A stretch of DNA of 6,411 nt from Tannerella sp. GTDB lineage: Bacteria > Bacteroidota > Bacteroidia > Bacteroidales > Tannerellaceae. The notes under the pieces were generated by a model. That model had not been told where the DNA came from. It saw only the letters and a list, made by a program, of their open reading frames with translations, and did no database searches. The stretch covers positions 1-6,411 of the forward strand of contig JAIRLL010000247.1 in NCBI GenBank assembly GCA_031259505.1, written 5' to 3'. Below are positions 1-6,411 of this stretch, in pieces (within the stretch, counting starts at the first letter, position 1; each line of letters starts with the position of its first letter). The translations under genes were made by a program, and so were the position numbers.

Positions 1-81
1 TTCCGGAAGAAGAAACAACACCCGAAGAAGAAGCAGTTCCGGAAGAAGAAACAACACCCGAAGAAGAAGCAGTTCCGGAAG
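1..81 (+). repeat. 36-bp perfect tandem repeat in the nusA 3' end
   Basis: Bases 1-36 and 37-72 are identical, and the first 9 bases recur at 73-81 before the sequence diverges. The period is divisible by three, so each unit adds one 12-residue acidic block ([12 protein letters not shown]) without changing frame. More units may lie upstream of the window edge. The absence of synonymous differences between copies suggests recent duplication or ongoing homogenisation. Confidence 0.93.
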
Positions 82-134
82 CGGAAGTCGCGTCGGCCCC
101 TGAAGCGGAACAGCAGGAAAAACAGGAAGATTAA
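1..134 (+). CDS. nusA: NusA transcription factor, C-terminal acidic tail (partial, 5' end outside window)
   Basis: Reading from base 3, 43 codons are open and end in TAA at 132-134. The peptide is almost entirely Glu, Pro, Ala, Thr and Gln and ends EQQEKQED. The other two forward frames would give Arg/Lys- or Ser/Arg-rich peptides, so the acidic frame is the sensible one. In Bacteroidota, NusA is normally encoded directly before infB and often ends in a low-complexity acidic extension after its KH domains. NusA binds RNA polymerase and modulates pausing, termination and antitermination. The identification rests on position and composition only, because no NusA domain lies inside the window. 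The tail contains a 12-residue tandem repeat. The stop codon opens an A9 run (133-141), and the gap to infB is 23 bp, consistent with one transcript. Confidence 0.72.
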   Translation, partial: PEEETTPEEEAVPEEETTPEEEAVPEAEVASAPEAEQQEKQED

Positions 135-157
135 AAAAAAAGCAGTATAAGAAAGAT

Positions 158-3100
158 ATGCCTATTAAGTTAAGTAAAGTAATAAGAGATTTGAATGTCG
201 GAATCACCACAGCTGTTGATTTCCTGCATCGCAAAGGTCATACGGTAGAAAGTAATCCCAATACGAAAATCACTGATGAGCAAATCGAAATACTTGTCGG
301 CGAATTTGGGAAAAGCCTGCCGGAAGCCGAGCGCAAGCGCCTGCTAAACATGCAGACGCCTGAGCCTCCACCTGTCGTTGCGGAGAAAAAACCGGAAATG
401 CCGAAAAAACCGGAAGAAATCAAAACAGAGGTGCCGGAAGATTACAAACCCAAATTCGTCACGAAAGGCAAAATCGACCTGCATCCGAAGCATGGGACAG
501 AAAGCGCGGTGAAAGAAAAAGCGTCCGGTCGGGAAATATTAAAAAAAGAAGAAAAACCGCAGGTACAGGCTAAACAGGAAATAAAACCCGCTAAACAGGA
601 AGTAAAACCCGAACCTGTAAAGACAGTCGCGAAAAAAACGCAACCCGGACAGGAAGCAACGTCCGGACAGGAAACGGCGCCTGCCCCCAAACCTGTAGCA
701 GCAGAACCCGGACAGGAAGAAAAGAAAACGGCTGTCGCAGATACGCTGCCGGAAAAAACCCCGCCGGCCGCCGAAACCGTCGCGCCCGAAACACCGGTAT
801 CAACTCCCGTAAAACAGGAAGAAACAGCCTCTTCCTCCGACAGAAAAGAAGAGACGGAAACACCCCTCTTCCGGCTGAAAAAGTCCAGGCTCGAACCGTC
901 CATCAAAGTGACGGGAAAAATTGACCTGGCCGCCATCAACCAGTCGACGCGCCCGAAAAAGAAGTCGAAGGGAGAAAGACGCCGGGAAAGAGAAGAAAAG
1001 CGCAAAGCAAACGCCGCCAGCCGGCAATCTGCAGCAGCCCGCCCGTCCGCAGCAACCCGTCCGCCCGTAGCAACGCGGCAACCCGCTGCAGGCAATGCCG
1101 TTGCAGGCAAGCCGGCAACCAAAACGGATGCATCAGAAAAACCCGTCAAGAAAAAACGAGACCGCATCAAGAAAGACAAGGTGGACATCAACGCCGTACA
1201 GGCGGCACCCCCCCGTTCGAGCAATCGCGACGATCGTAAACATCGCACCACGCGCCTCCGCAAACCGGTCAAGGTGGAAATCAGCGAAGAAGACGTACAG
1301 AAACAAATCAAGGAAACGCTGGCGCGCCTGACGAGCAAAAGCACCAAAAGCAGTAAGGGCGCCAAATATCGCCGCGACAAGCGAGACGCCGCCGAAAAAC
1401 GCGAACAGGAATTGCTGAAGCAGGAAGAAAGAGAAAGCAAGGTTTTGAAACTTACCGAATTTGTGACGGCAAACGACCTTGCAAACATGATGAACATCTC
1501 GGTTTCGGAAGTCATCTCCACCTGTATGAGCATCGGCATCATGGTCTCCATCAATCAGCGGCTGGATGCGGAAACGATCAACATCGTCGCCGACGAATTT
1601 GGCTTCAAGACCGAATACGTGAGCGCCGAAGTATCCGAAACGATCAAGGAAGAAGAAGACAGCCCCGAAGATTACGTGCCGCGTCCGCCGATTGTCACCG
1701 TAATGGGACACGTCGATCACGGAAAAACGTCGCTGCTCGACAACATACGCAACGCCAATGTAATCGCAGGCGAAGCCGGAGGCATCACGCAACATATCGG
1801 AGCATACAACGTGAAACTGGCCAACGGACGCCGTATCACCTTCCTCGACACCCCGGGTCACGAGGCGTTTACGGCCATGCGCGCACGAGGCGCAAAGGTC
1901 ACCGACATCGTGATCATCATCGTGGCGGCCGACGACAACGTGATGCCGCAAACCGTCGAAGCCATTAACCACGCATCGGTAGCAGGCGTTCCCATTGTCT
2001 TTGCCATTAACAAAATAGACAAGCCCGGCGCCAGTCCCGAGAAAATAAAGGAAGAACTGTCGAAGATGAACTATCTGGTAGAAGACTGGGGCGGCAAATA
2101 CCAGTGCCAGGAAATCTCGGCAAAGAAAGGCACAGGCGTACATGAACTGCTGGAAAAAGTGCTGCTCGAAGCCGAGATGCTCGAATTGAAAGCCAACCCG
2201 AAGAAGCGCGCTGTGGCGTCGGTCATCGAGTCGTCGCTCGACAAAGGGCGCGGCTACGTGGCCACGGTGCTGGTAAGCAACGGCACCCTGCGTCAGGGCG
2301 ACATCGTCCTGGCCGGCACGCACTACGGCCGCGTGAAAGCCATGTTCAACGAGCGTAACCTGCGAGTGGAGCAGGCAGGGCCGTCCGAACCGGTACTGAT
2401 ACTCGGACTGGACGGCGCACCGCAGGCCGGCGACACTCTGAACGTGCTCGAAACCGAACAGGAAGCCCGCGAAATAGCAACCCGCCGCGAACAGTTGCAG
2501 CGCGAACTCGGACTGCGCACCCAGAAACGTTTCGGCCTGGAAGAACTCGGCCGCCGGCGCGCCCTGGGCGATTTCCACGAGTTGAAACTGATTGTCAAGG
2601 GCGATGTGGACGGCTCCGTCGAAGCGCTGTCGGACTCGCTGATCAAACTTTCTACCGAAGAAATACAGGTTGGCGTGATTCACAAAGCCGTAGGGCAGAT
2701 TTCCGAATCGGATGTCGATTTAGCCGCCTCGTCCGATGCCGTCATCATCGGCTTTCAGGTGCGTCCGGCGCAGACCGCATTTCGCTCGGCCGAGAAGGAA
2801 GGCGTCGAAATCCGCCTGTACTCAATCATCTACGACGCCATCGAAGATGTGAAATCGGCAATGGAAGGCATGCTTTCGCCCGAAATAAAGGAAGATATTG
2901 TCGGCAATGTCGAAGTGCTGCAGGTATTCAAAATATCCAAAGTCGGCTCGGTGGCAGGATGTATCGTGAAAGAGGGCAAAATCCGGCGCTCGAACAGAGT
3001 TCGCGTCATTCGCGACGGCATTGTGATTCATACGGGCGAAATGGCATCGCTCAAGCGTTTCAGGGACGAAGTGAAGGAAGCGCTTACCGGTCAGGATTGC

Positions 3101-3187
3101 GGTATTCACATCATGAACTACAGCGACATCCAGCCCGGCGACATTATCGAAGCCTTCGACCAGACGGAAATCAAGAAAACGCTGTAA
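158..3187 (+). CDS. infB: Translation initiation factor IF-2
   Basis: This 1009-residue GTPase delivers initiator fMet-tRNA to the 30S subunit and promotes 50S joining in the cytoplasm. Residues 1-55 form an N-terminal IF2_N-type helical domain. Residues 60-428 are a Lys/Glu/Pro/Ala-rich linker with internal repeats. Residues 429-488 form a second IF2_N-type domain. The G domain starts near 509 with intact motifs: GHVDHGKT (517-524), GGITQHIG (541-548, switch I), DTPGH (564-568), NKID (618-621) and SAK (654-656). Domain II follows from about 684 and domain III from about 805. The fMet-tRNA-binding C-terminal domain, with VAGC at 932-935, runs to about 1000. The protein is longer than E. coli IF-2 (890 residues), mostly because of the linker; such length is usual in Bacteroidota. 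The ATG start gives a canonical N-terminal domain at residue 1. No strong Shine-Dalgarno sequence precedes it, only AAGAAAG. The gene is complete and undisrupted. Confidence 0.98.
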   Translation: MPIKLSKVIRDLNVGITTAVDFLHRKGHTVESNPNTKITDEQIEILVGEFGKSLPEAERKRLLNMQTPEPPPVVAEKKPEMPKKPEEIKTEVPEDYKPKFVTKGKIDLHPKHGTESAVKEKASGREILKKEEKPQVQAKQEIKPAKQEVKPEPVKTVAKKTQPGQEATSGQETAPAPKPVAAEPGQEEKKTAVADTLPEKTPPAAETVAPETPVSTPVKQEETASSSDRKEETETPLFRLKKSRLEPSIKVTGKIDLAAINQSTRPKKKSKGERRREREEKRKANAASRQSAAARPSAATRPPVATRQPAAGNAVAGKPATKTDASEKPVKKKRDRIKKDKVDINAVQAAPPRSSNRDDRKHRTTRLRKPVKVEISEEDVQKQIKETLARLTSKSTKSSKGAKYRRDKRDAAEKREQELLKQEERESKVLKLTEFVTANDLANMMNISVSEVISTCMSIGIMVSINQRLDAETINIVADEFGFKTEYVSAEVSETIKEEEDSPEDYVPRPPIVTVMGHVDHGKTSLLDNIRNANVIAGEAGGITQHIGAYNVKLANGRRITFLDTPGHEAFTAMRARGAKVTDIVIIIVAADDNVMPQTVEAINHASVAGVPIVFAINKIDKPGASPEKIKEELSKMNYLVEDWGGKYQCQEISAKKGTGVHELLEKVLLEAEMLELKANPKKRAVASVIESSLDKGRGYVATVLVSNGTLRQGDIVLAGTHYGRVKAMFNERNLRVEQAGPSEPVLILGLDGAPQAGDTLNVLETEQEAREIATRREQLQRELGLRTQKRFGLEELGRRRALGDFHELKLIVKGDVDGSVEALSDSLIKLSTEEIQVGVIHKAVGQISESDVDLAASSDAVIIGFQVRPAQTAFRSAEKEGVEIRLYSIIYDAIEDVKSAMEGMLSPEIKEDIVGNVEVLQVFKISKVGSVAGCIVKEGKIRRSNRVRVIRDGIVIHTGEMASLKRFRDEVKEALTGQDCGIHIMNYSDIQPGDIIEAFDQTEIKKTL
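569..610 (+). repeat. 21-bp tandem duplication in the infB linker
   Basis: Bases 569-589 and 590-610 differ at one position (A versus G). They encode two 7-residue blocks, AKQEIKP and AKQEVKP, at residues 138-151. A related 12-mer, YCCGGACAGGAA, occurs three times just downstream at 644-655, 662-673 and 707-718. All are in frame and lie in the disordered linker, so they change its length without touching the folded domains. Confidence 0.9.
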
Positions 3188-3196
3188 CTGCAACTC

Positions 3197-3691
3197 ATGA
3201 ACTGGTTGGACATAACGATTGTCTGTCTGGCGGTCATCGGATTTGTCAAAGGCTATTCGGACGGTTTCATCAGGCAGATGGTGATGCTGACCGCGCTGGT
3301 TGTCGCCATCTACCTGTGCGGCGCCGTAGCGGTCTATCTCAGAAGTTTTATCCTCGAAACGGGAATGCTGCCCGAACGCGGCGTAACGGTCGTCAGCCAT
3401 GTGCTGGCTTTTCTGCTGATTGTTTGCATCACCGTCTTTGCGGGCAATATCCTGCATAAGGCAATGGACGTGACGCCCCTCAGTTTCCCGAATCACCTGG
3501 CAGGAGGCGTTTTTGCCCTGGGTTTCACCCTTCTTCTTGTCAGTCTGACGCTGAATGTGATCGACGGATCTGCCCTCCGCCCGGTTCTGATACCGCAGGA
3601 TATCAGGAACGAATCGCGTCTGTATCATCCCGTGATAAAAATCGTCCCCGCGGTGTACATCGGGAGTCTCTTTGAAGGCGAAGACTTTTAG
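3197..3691 (+). CDS. CvpA-family inner-membrane protein
   Basis: The 164-residue protein has four hydrophobic segments at about 4-20, 28-48, 63-86 and 101-122, then a short soluble tail ending GSLFEGEDF. The first helix carries Asp5 and leads into a Gly-rich stretch (G15, G19, G23). The last helix begins with NHLAGGVFALG. Both match the CvpA (colicin V production) family pattern, as does the size. CvpA was first noted for its effect on colicin V export in E. coli, and its biochemical role remains unclear; links to envelope homeostasis have been proposed. The start lies 9 bp after the infB stop, so co-transcription and possibly translational coupling are likely. A CvpA gene between infB and sufB is a layout I recall from Bacteroidales. 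The family call is confident; the function here is unknown. Confidence 0.87.
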   Translation: MNWLDITIVCLAVIGFVKGYSDGFIRQMVMLTALVVAIYLCGAVAVYLRSFILETGMLPERGVTVVSHVLAFLLIVCITVFAGNILHKAMDVTPLSFPNHLAGGVFALGFTLLLVSLTLNVIDGSALRPVLIPQDIRNESRLYHPVIKIVPAVYIGSLFEGEDF

Positions 3692-3714
3692 AATCCGCAG
3701 AATGCCTTCGAATC

Positions 3715-3740
3715 TTGAATTTTGAATTTAAAACTGTATG
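3715..3740 (+). promoter_or_regulatory. A/T-rich leader block before sufB, similar to one before the lipoprotein gene
   Basis: The 46-bp gap before sufB ends with two tandem TTGAATT heptamers (3715-3721, 3722-3728), then TTAAAACTGT joined directly to the ATG. TTTGAA (3721) and ACTGTAT (3733) are 12 bp apart from start to start. The same two words with the same 12-bp spacing occur at 5400 and 5412, just before the lipoprotein gene. The block could be a Bacteroidota-style A/T-rich translation-initiation region or part of a dispersed intergenic repeat. I find no convincing TAnnTTTG -7 element, so I do not call a promoter. Confidence 0.3.
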
Positions 3741-5204
3741 GATAATCCGAAAACGAACGAAAACGAAACAAATCAGATATTGAACGAAGTAACCGGCAAT
3801 GAATACAAATACGGATTCACGTCCGACGTGGAAACGGAAACATTTCGCCGCGGACTGGACGAAGACATCATTCGCCTGATTTCGTCCAGGAAGGAAGAGC
3901 CGGAATGGCTGCTGGCTTTCCGGTTGAAGGCGTTCCGCCACTGGCAGACGATGAAGATGCCCGCGTGGGCGCATCTCGATATTCCCGAAATAGATTATCA
4001 GGACATCATCTACTATGCCGCGCCGAAAAGAAGAACCCGCCCCGGAAGCCCCGACGACGTTGACCCCGAACTGCTGAAAACGTTCGACAGGCTGGGCATC
4101 CCGCTCGAAGAACAGAAAATACTGAGCGGAATGGCTGTGGACGCGGTGATGGACAGCGTTTCCGTCAAGACGACGTTCAAGGAGACGCTTGCCGAAAAGG
4201 GTGTCATCTTCTGCCCGTTCAGCGAGGCGGTCAGGAATCATCCTGACCTCGTGCAGCAGTACCTCGGCAGCGTGGTAGGGTACAGAGACAATTTCTTTGC
4301 CGCGCTGAATTCCGCCGTATTTTCCGACGGCTCGTTTGCCTACATCCCCAAAGGCGTACGCTGCCCGATGGAACTGAGCACCTACTTCCGCATCAACGCC
4401 GCCAACACGGGACAGTTCGAACGGACACTGATCGTGGCCGACGACGAATCGTATGTCAGCTACCTCGAAGGCTGCACGGCGCCGCGACGCGACGAAAATC
4501 AGCTCCACGCCGCCGTCGTCGAAATCATCGCCCGCGAACGCGCCGAAGTCAAATACTCGACCGTACAGAACTGGTATCCGGGCGACCGGCACGGAAAGGG
4601 AGGCATTTACAACTTCGTGACAAAACGCGGCCTGTGCAAAGGCGAAGGCAGTAAAATCTCGTGGACGCAGGTCGAAACAGGCTCGGCCATCACCTGGAAA
4701 TATCCCGGCTGCATACTGGCGGGCGACAACTCCTCCGGCGAATTTTATTCCGTCGCCGTGACCAGCCACCGTCAGCAGGCCGATACAGGCACCAAAATGA
4801 TTCACCTCGGACGAAACACCCGCAGCACCATCGTCTCCAAAGGCATCTCGGCAGGATACAGCCAGAACAGTTACCGCGGACTGGTGAAGATTTCGCCGCG
4901 TGCCGACGGCGCTCGCAACCACAGCCAGTGCGACAGCCTCCTGCTCAGACCCACCTGCGGCGCGCACACGTTTCCCTACACCGACATACGCAACGAAACG
5001 GCCGTAGTCGAACACGAAGCGACGACAAGCAAAGTCAACGAAGAACAACTGTTCTACTGCAACCAGCGGGGCATCTCGACCGAAGACGCCATCGCTCTTA
5101 TCGTCAACGGCTATGCCCGGGAAGTGATGAACAAACTGCCGATGGAATTTGCCGTCGAAGCGCAGAAACTGCTCCGGGTATCGCTGGAAGGAAGCGTCGG
5201 ATGA
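3738..5204 (+). CDS. sufB: Fe-S cluster assembly scaffold protein SufB
   Basis: SufB joins SufC (ATPase) and SufD in the cytoplasmic SufBC2D complex, where new iron-sulfur clusters are built from SufS-derived sulfur. The 488-residue length matches E. coli SufB (495). Family landmarks include [12 protein letters not shown] starting at Cys209, [11 protein letters not shown] at 272-282, and NHSQCDSLL with Cys398. Cys398, His426 and Glu427 (in VEHEATTS) correspond, with a constant offset of 7, to E. coli Cys405, His433 and Glu434, which are implicated in cluster assembly. The C-terminal helical part (about 434-478) is the region expected to contact SufC. The chosen ATG gives the expected N-terminus. 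It has no Shine-Dalgarno sequence but follows an A/T-rich stretch, as is common in Bacteroidota. sufC and sufD are not immediately downstream, which is unusual. Confidence 0.97.
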   Translation: MDNPKTNENETNQILNEVTGNEYKYGFTSDVETETFRRGLDEDIIRLISSRKEEPEWLLAFRLKAFRHWQTMKMPAWAHLDIPEIDYQDIIYYAAPKRRTRPGSPDDVDPELLKTFDRLGIPLEEQKILSGMAVDAVMDSVSVKTTFKETLAEKGVIFCPFSEAVRNHPDLVQQYLGSVVGYRDNFFAALNSAVFSDGSFAYIPKGVRCPMELSTYFRINAANTGQFERTLIVADDESYVSYLEGCTAPRRDENQLHAAVVEIIARERAEVKYSTVQNWYPGDRHGKGGIYNFVTKRGLCKGEGSKISWTQVETGSAITWKYPGCILAGDNSSGEFYSVAVTSHRQQADTGTKMIHLGRNTRSTIVSKGISAGYSQNSYRGLVKISPRADGARNHSQCDSLLLRPTCGAHTFPYTDIRNETAVVEHEATTSKVNEEQLFYCNQRGISTEDAIALIVNGYAREVMNKLPMEFAVEAQKLLRVSLEGSVG

Positions 5205-5265
5205 TGCAGGTTCACACATAACAGATAAAAATATAACGATGAGAAATAAACAGAACATAACGGAT

Positions 5266-5349
5266 CCTTCCCCTCGGGGCGAGGGAAACCTTCTGACCGT
5301 GTCAGATCTTTCCCCGCAGGGCGAGGGAGACTTTTTGACCGCGTCATGC
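5266..5349 (+). repeat. Two tandem 42-nt structured repeat units after sufB
   Basis: Unit 1 (5266-5307) and unit 2 (5308-5349) align without gaps, with roughly three quarters of positions identical. Each has a GC-rich hairpin and then a short palindrome. In unit 1, CCCTCG (5271-5276) pairs with CGAGGG (5280-5285) around a 3-nt loop, and CTGAC (5293-5297) pairs with GTCAG (5301-5305). In unit 2, CCCCGC (5312-5317) pairs with GCG-A-GGG (5321-5327) with one bulged A, and TGAC (5336-5339) pairs with GTCA (5343-5346). A possible third, degraded start lies at 5352-5362. The units resemble dispersed intergenic palindromic repeats; translated in several frames they give peptides such as PSPRGEG. The rest of the spacer (5205-5265, 5363-5399) is A/T-rich or unremarkable, apart from a near-repeat ACATAACRGAT at 5216 and 5255. 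Confidence 0.8.
5309..5336 (+). terminator. Possible weak intrinsic terminator after sufB
   Basis: The unit 2 hairpin can extend to about nine pairs (5309-5317 with 5321-5330, one bulged A, one G-T pair) and is followed after one C by T5 at 5332-5336. This resembles a Rho-independent terminator about 105 bp after the sufB stop. Against it, the loop is only 3 nt, the stem is bulged and the T tract is short. The hairpin may simply be part of the repeat unit. Confidence 0.3.
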
Positions 5350-5399
5350 AGCCTTTTCCCCGAAACGCCGTTGTATGTGCTTGATTCTTCATCCCCGGA

Positions 5400-5421
5400 T
5401 TTGAAATTATTACTGTATATG
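5400..5421 (+). promoter_or_regulatory. A/T-rich leader block before the lipoprotein gene
   Basis: TTTGAA at 5400 and ACTGTAT at 5412 match the block before sufB in order and spacing, with 16 of 19 aligned positions identical. An ATG at 5419 opens only a two-codon frame (ATG ACA TGA), whose stop overlaps the lipoprotein start codon as ATGA at 5424-5427. The role is unknown; it may be an initiation region or a remnant of an intergenic repeat. Confidence 0.28.
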
Positions 5422-5423
5422 AC

Positions 5424-6296
5424 ATGATAAAACCGACGAATTTTCAACATGCCCGGCTGCTGCTGCGGGTGACGGTATGGTGCGGCATGTCGGCGCTGCT
5501 CATGCCGGCGGCCGGATGCGGAAAGACGAAGGAGGCGCGCGAACAACTGACACATGCGCACAGCCTCTACGAATCGCGCCGTTATACGGCAGCCAAAAAT
5601 GCAATCGACACGCTCCGCATGAACTTTCCGCGCGAAGTCGACGTCCTGAAAGAAGCGCTGACGCTGATACGCAGGGTCGAACGGGCAGAGAGCGAACAGA
5701 ACATCGCCTGGTGCGACAGCCTGCTCCCCATCCGCCTCGATGAAGCCGAACGCTTGAAGAAGGGTTTCGTCCTCGAAAAAAATGCCGAATATGAAGACGT
5801 GGGGAATTACGTCCGGCAGCAACTGACGGTCGAGCGCAACGTCGAACGCAGCTACATCCGTTGCGGCGTCGACGAGCGGGGCGAGATTTATCTGGCCAGC
5901 GTCTACTTCGGCAGCCGGCCTGTCAACCATACCGGCCTCAAACTGAGCGCCCCCGACGGCACATTTGTCGAAACGGCTACCATCCCCTACGACGGCGGAA
6001 TGAACTACCGCTTCAAAGACGGAGGCAACACCACCGAAGTGGTGACCTGCAAGGGCGAAAACTGCATCCGCGCCGTTCAGTTCATCTGCGGCACCGACAA
6101 AAAAACGCGCATCAAAGCCGAATATACCGGCGGGACGGCCGCCTTCGCCATCTATCTGACCGGAGCCGACAGGGAAGCCGTCCGTGCCACATACGACCTG
6201 GCCGTCGTGCTTGGTGACATTGAAAGGATGCGCCTCGAAAAAGAAAAATCGACAAAAAAGATTCTTTATCTCGACAGCAAACTGAACGGCGACTGA
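5424..6296 (+). CDS. Putative lipoprotein of unknown function with TPR-like N-terminal region
   Basis: The 290-residue protein begins with Arg-containing and then hydrophobic segments (about 11-30) ending PAAGC, with Cys32 as the probable lipidated residue. The -3 residue is Ala rather than Leu, so the lipobox is weak. The residues after Cys32 (GKTKEA) lack the acidic cluster associated with surface export in Bacteroidota, which suggests a periplasm-facing lipoprotein. Residues 38-86 look like a TPR-type helical pair (LYESRRYTAAKNAIDTLR, then a Pro-containing turn), and 86-142 is charged and helical, possibly coiled. Residues 144-246 look mostly beta-stranded and contain Cys147, 209, 214 and 222. 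The C-terminus from about 249 is helical and Lys/Glu-rich. I recall similar Bacteroidales hypothetical proteins with a LYESxxYxxAxxxID segment and a KNAEYEDxGNY-like motif, but no known function. It could be an envelope assembly or scaffold protein. No Shine-Dalgarno sequence is evident. Confidence 0.85.
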   Translation: MIKPTNFQHARLLLRVTVWCGMSALLMPAAGCGKTKEAREQLTHAHSLYESRRYTAAKNAIDTLRMNFPREVDVLKEALTLIRRVERAESEQNIAWCDSLLPIRLDEAERLKKGFVLEKNAEYEDVGNYVRQQLTVERNVERSYIRCGVDERGEIYLASVYFGSRPVNHTGLKLSAPDGTFVETATIPYDGGMNYRFKDGGNTTEVVTCKGENCIRAVQFICGTDKKTRIKAEYTGGTAAFAIYLTGADREAVRATYDLAVVLGDIERMRLEKEKSTKKILYLDSKLNGD

Positions 6297-6319
6297 TTGA
6301 AAAATATGTACTTTTTCAA
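6297..6319 (+). repeat. Perfect 8-bp inverted repeat between the lipoprotein and GNAT genes
   Basis: TTGAAAAA (6297-6304) and TTTTTCAA (6312-6319) are exact reverse complements around the 7-nt loop TATGTAC. The first arm begins immediately after the lipoprotein stop codon, and the second ends 12 bp before the next ATG. The A/T-only core makes a weak RNA stem, and no T tract follows on the + strand, so it is a poor terminator. It could be a protein-binding site or chance in A/T-rich sequence. Confidence 0.6.
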
Positions 6320-6331
6320 AAAATATCAGCG

Positions 6332-6411
6332 ATGAACAACAAAAGTTTTGAATTACGGGAATGGCAACTGTCCGACGCTGCGTCGCTTGCCGAAAATGCG
6401 AACAATATTCA
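6332..6411 (+). CDS. Probable GNAT-family N-acetyltransferase, N-terminus (partial, 3' end outside window)
   Basis: Only 26 codons are visible. After MNNKSFE comes LREWQLSDAASLAENANNI. This matches the opening of RimJ/RimL-type GNAT proteins, where a first beta strand (xLRxWxxxDA) is followed by a helix (xLxxxANN). Such enzymes transfer acetyl from acetyl-CoA to an amine on a protein terminus or small molecule; the substrate cannot be told here. The ATG lies 35 bp after the lipoprotein stop and follows A/T-rich sequence, without a clear Shine-Dalgarno. The acetyl-CoA-binding motif lies beyond the window, so the family call rests on the N-terminal pattern only. Confidence 0.62.
   Translation, partial: MNNKSFELREWQLSDAASLAENANNI

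Noticed and set aside
135..157. Possible promoter for infB in the nusA-infB gap
   Set aside because: The gap is only 23 bp of mostly A-rich sequence with no TAnnTTTG or -35/-10 pair. Co-transcription with nusA is the simpler reading.
1208..1214. C7 homopolymer in infB, considered as a phase-variation or frameshift site
   Set aside because: The gene reads through in frame and is essential, so on/off switching is implausible. The +1 frame here gives only a short Arg/Lys-rich shadow.
442..1554. A 370-codon minus-strand open frame with a Ser/Leu/Phe-rich, membrane-like product
   Set aside because: It is the complement of the Lys/Glu/Pro/Ala-rich IF-2 linker, which produces Ser, Leu and Phe codons on the opposite strand. 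No gene family is recognisable.
1133..2683. A 516-codon minus-strand open frame opposite infB
   Set aside because: It lies opposite the conserved IF-2 G domain and domain II, and its composition is that of a reverse-complement shadow.
3687..3737. Possible terminator or new promoter between the CvpA gene and sufB
   Set aside because: No GC-rich hairpin with a T tract and no clear -7/-33 elements are visible in the 46-bp gap.
5216..5265. Near-direct repeat ACATAACRGAT at 5216-5226 and 5255-5265 as insertion target-site duplication
   Set aside because: The copies are imperfect, only 39 bp apart and flank no mobile-element sequence.
5239..5427. A 62-codon + strand frame (MRNKQN...) through the spacer
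   Set aside because: Most of it is translated repeat units (PSPRGEG, LSPQGEG), a pattern typical of spuriously annotated intergenic repeats. It has no Shine-Dalgarno and no recognisable domain. It is kept only as a possible coupling frame in the findings.
3603..5930. A 775-codon open frame on the minus strand across sufB, the spacer and part of the lipoprotein gene
   Set aside because: It is antisense to well-identified sufB, resembles no known protein and is rich in Arg/His/Phe in the way expected of the reverse strand of codon-biased genes. It is a shadow frame.

Overview
The window looks like a chromosomal core region from a Bacteroidota bacterium, most likely order Bacteroidales. The evidence is gene order (nusA end, infB, a CvpA-family gene, sufB), an IF-2 of 1009 residues with a long charged low-complexity linker, start codons without clear Shine-Dalgarno sequences, and a lipoprotein whose layout I recall from Bacteroidales hypothetical proteins. 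All supported genes are on the + strand. The exact genus cannot be read from this sequence.

Layout: 1-134 is the acidic C-terminal tail of NusA, built on a perfect 36-bp tandem repeat. 158-3187 is complete infB (translation initiation factor IF-2). 3197-3691 is a four-helix CvpA-family membrane protein. 3738-5204 is complete sufB, the scaffold subunit of the SUF iron-sulfur assembly machinery. 5205-5423 is a 219-bp spacer with two tandem 42-nt units, each carrying a GC-rich hairpin and a small TGAC/GTCA palindrome. 5424-6296 is a lipoprotein of unknown function. 6297-6319 is a perfect AT-rich inverted repeat. 6332-6411 is the start of a probable GNAT acetyltransferase.

nusA, infB and the CvpA gene are packed with gaps of 23 and 9 bp and are probably co-transcribed. 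sufB follows after 46 bp and may belong to the same unit. The usual next partners, sufC and sufD, do not follow sufB: the repeat-bearing spacer, a lipoprotein gene and a GNAT gene come first. That break in the SUF cluster, with structured repeats at the junction, is the most noteworthy feature. I see no phage, CRISPR, transposase, tRNA or rRNA, and no clear new multi-gene system. Most of the window is ordinary housekeeping sequence.
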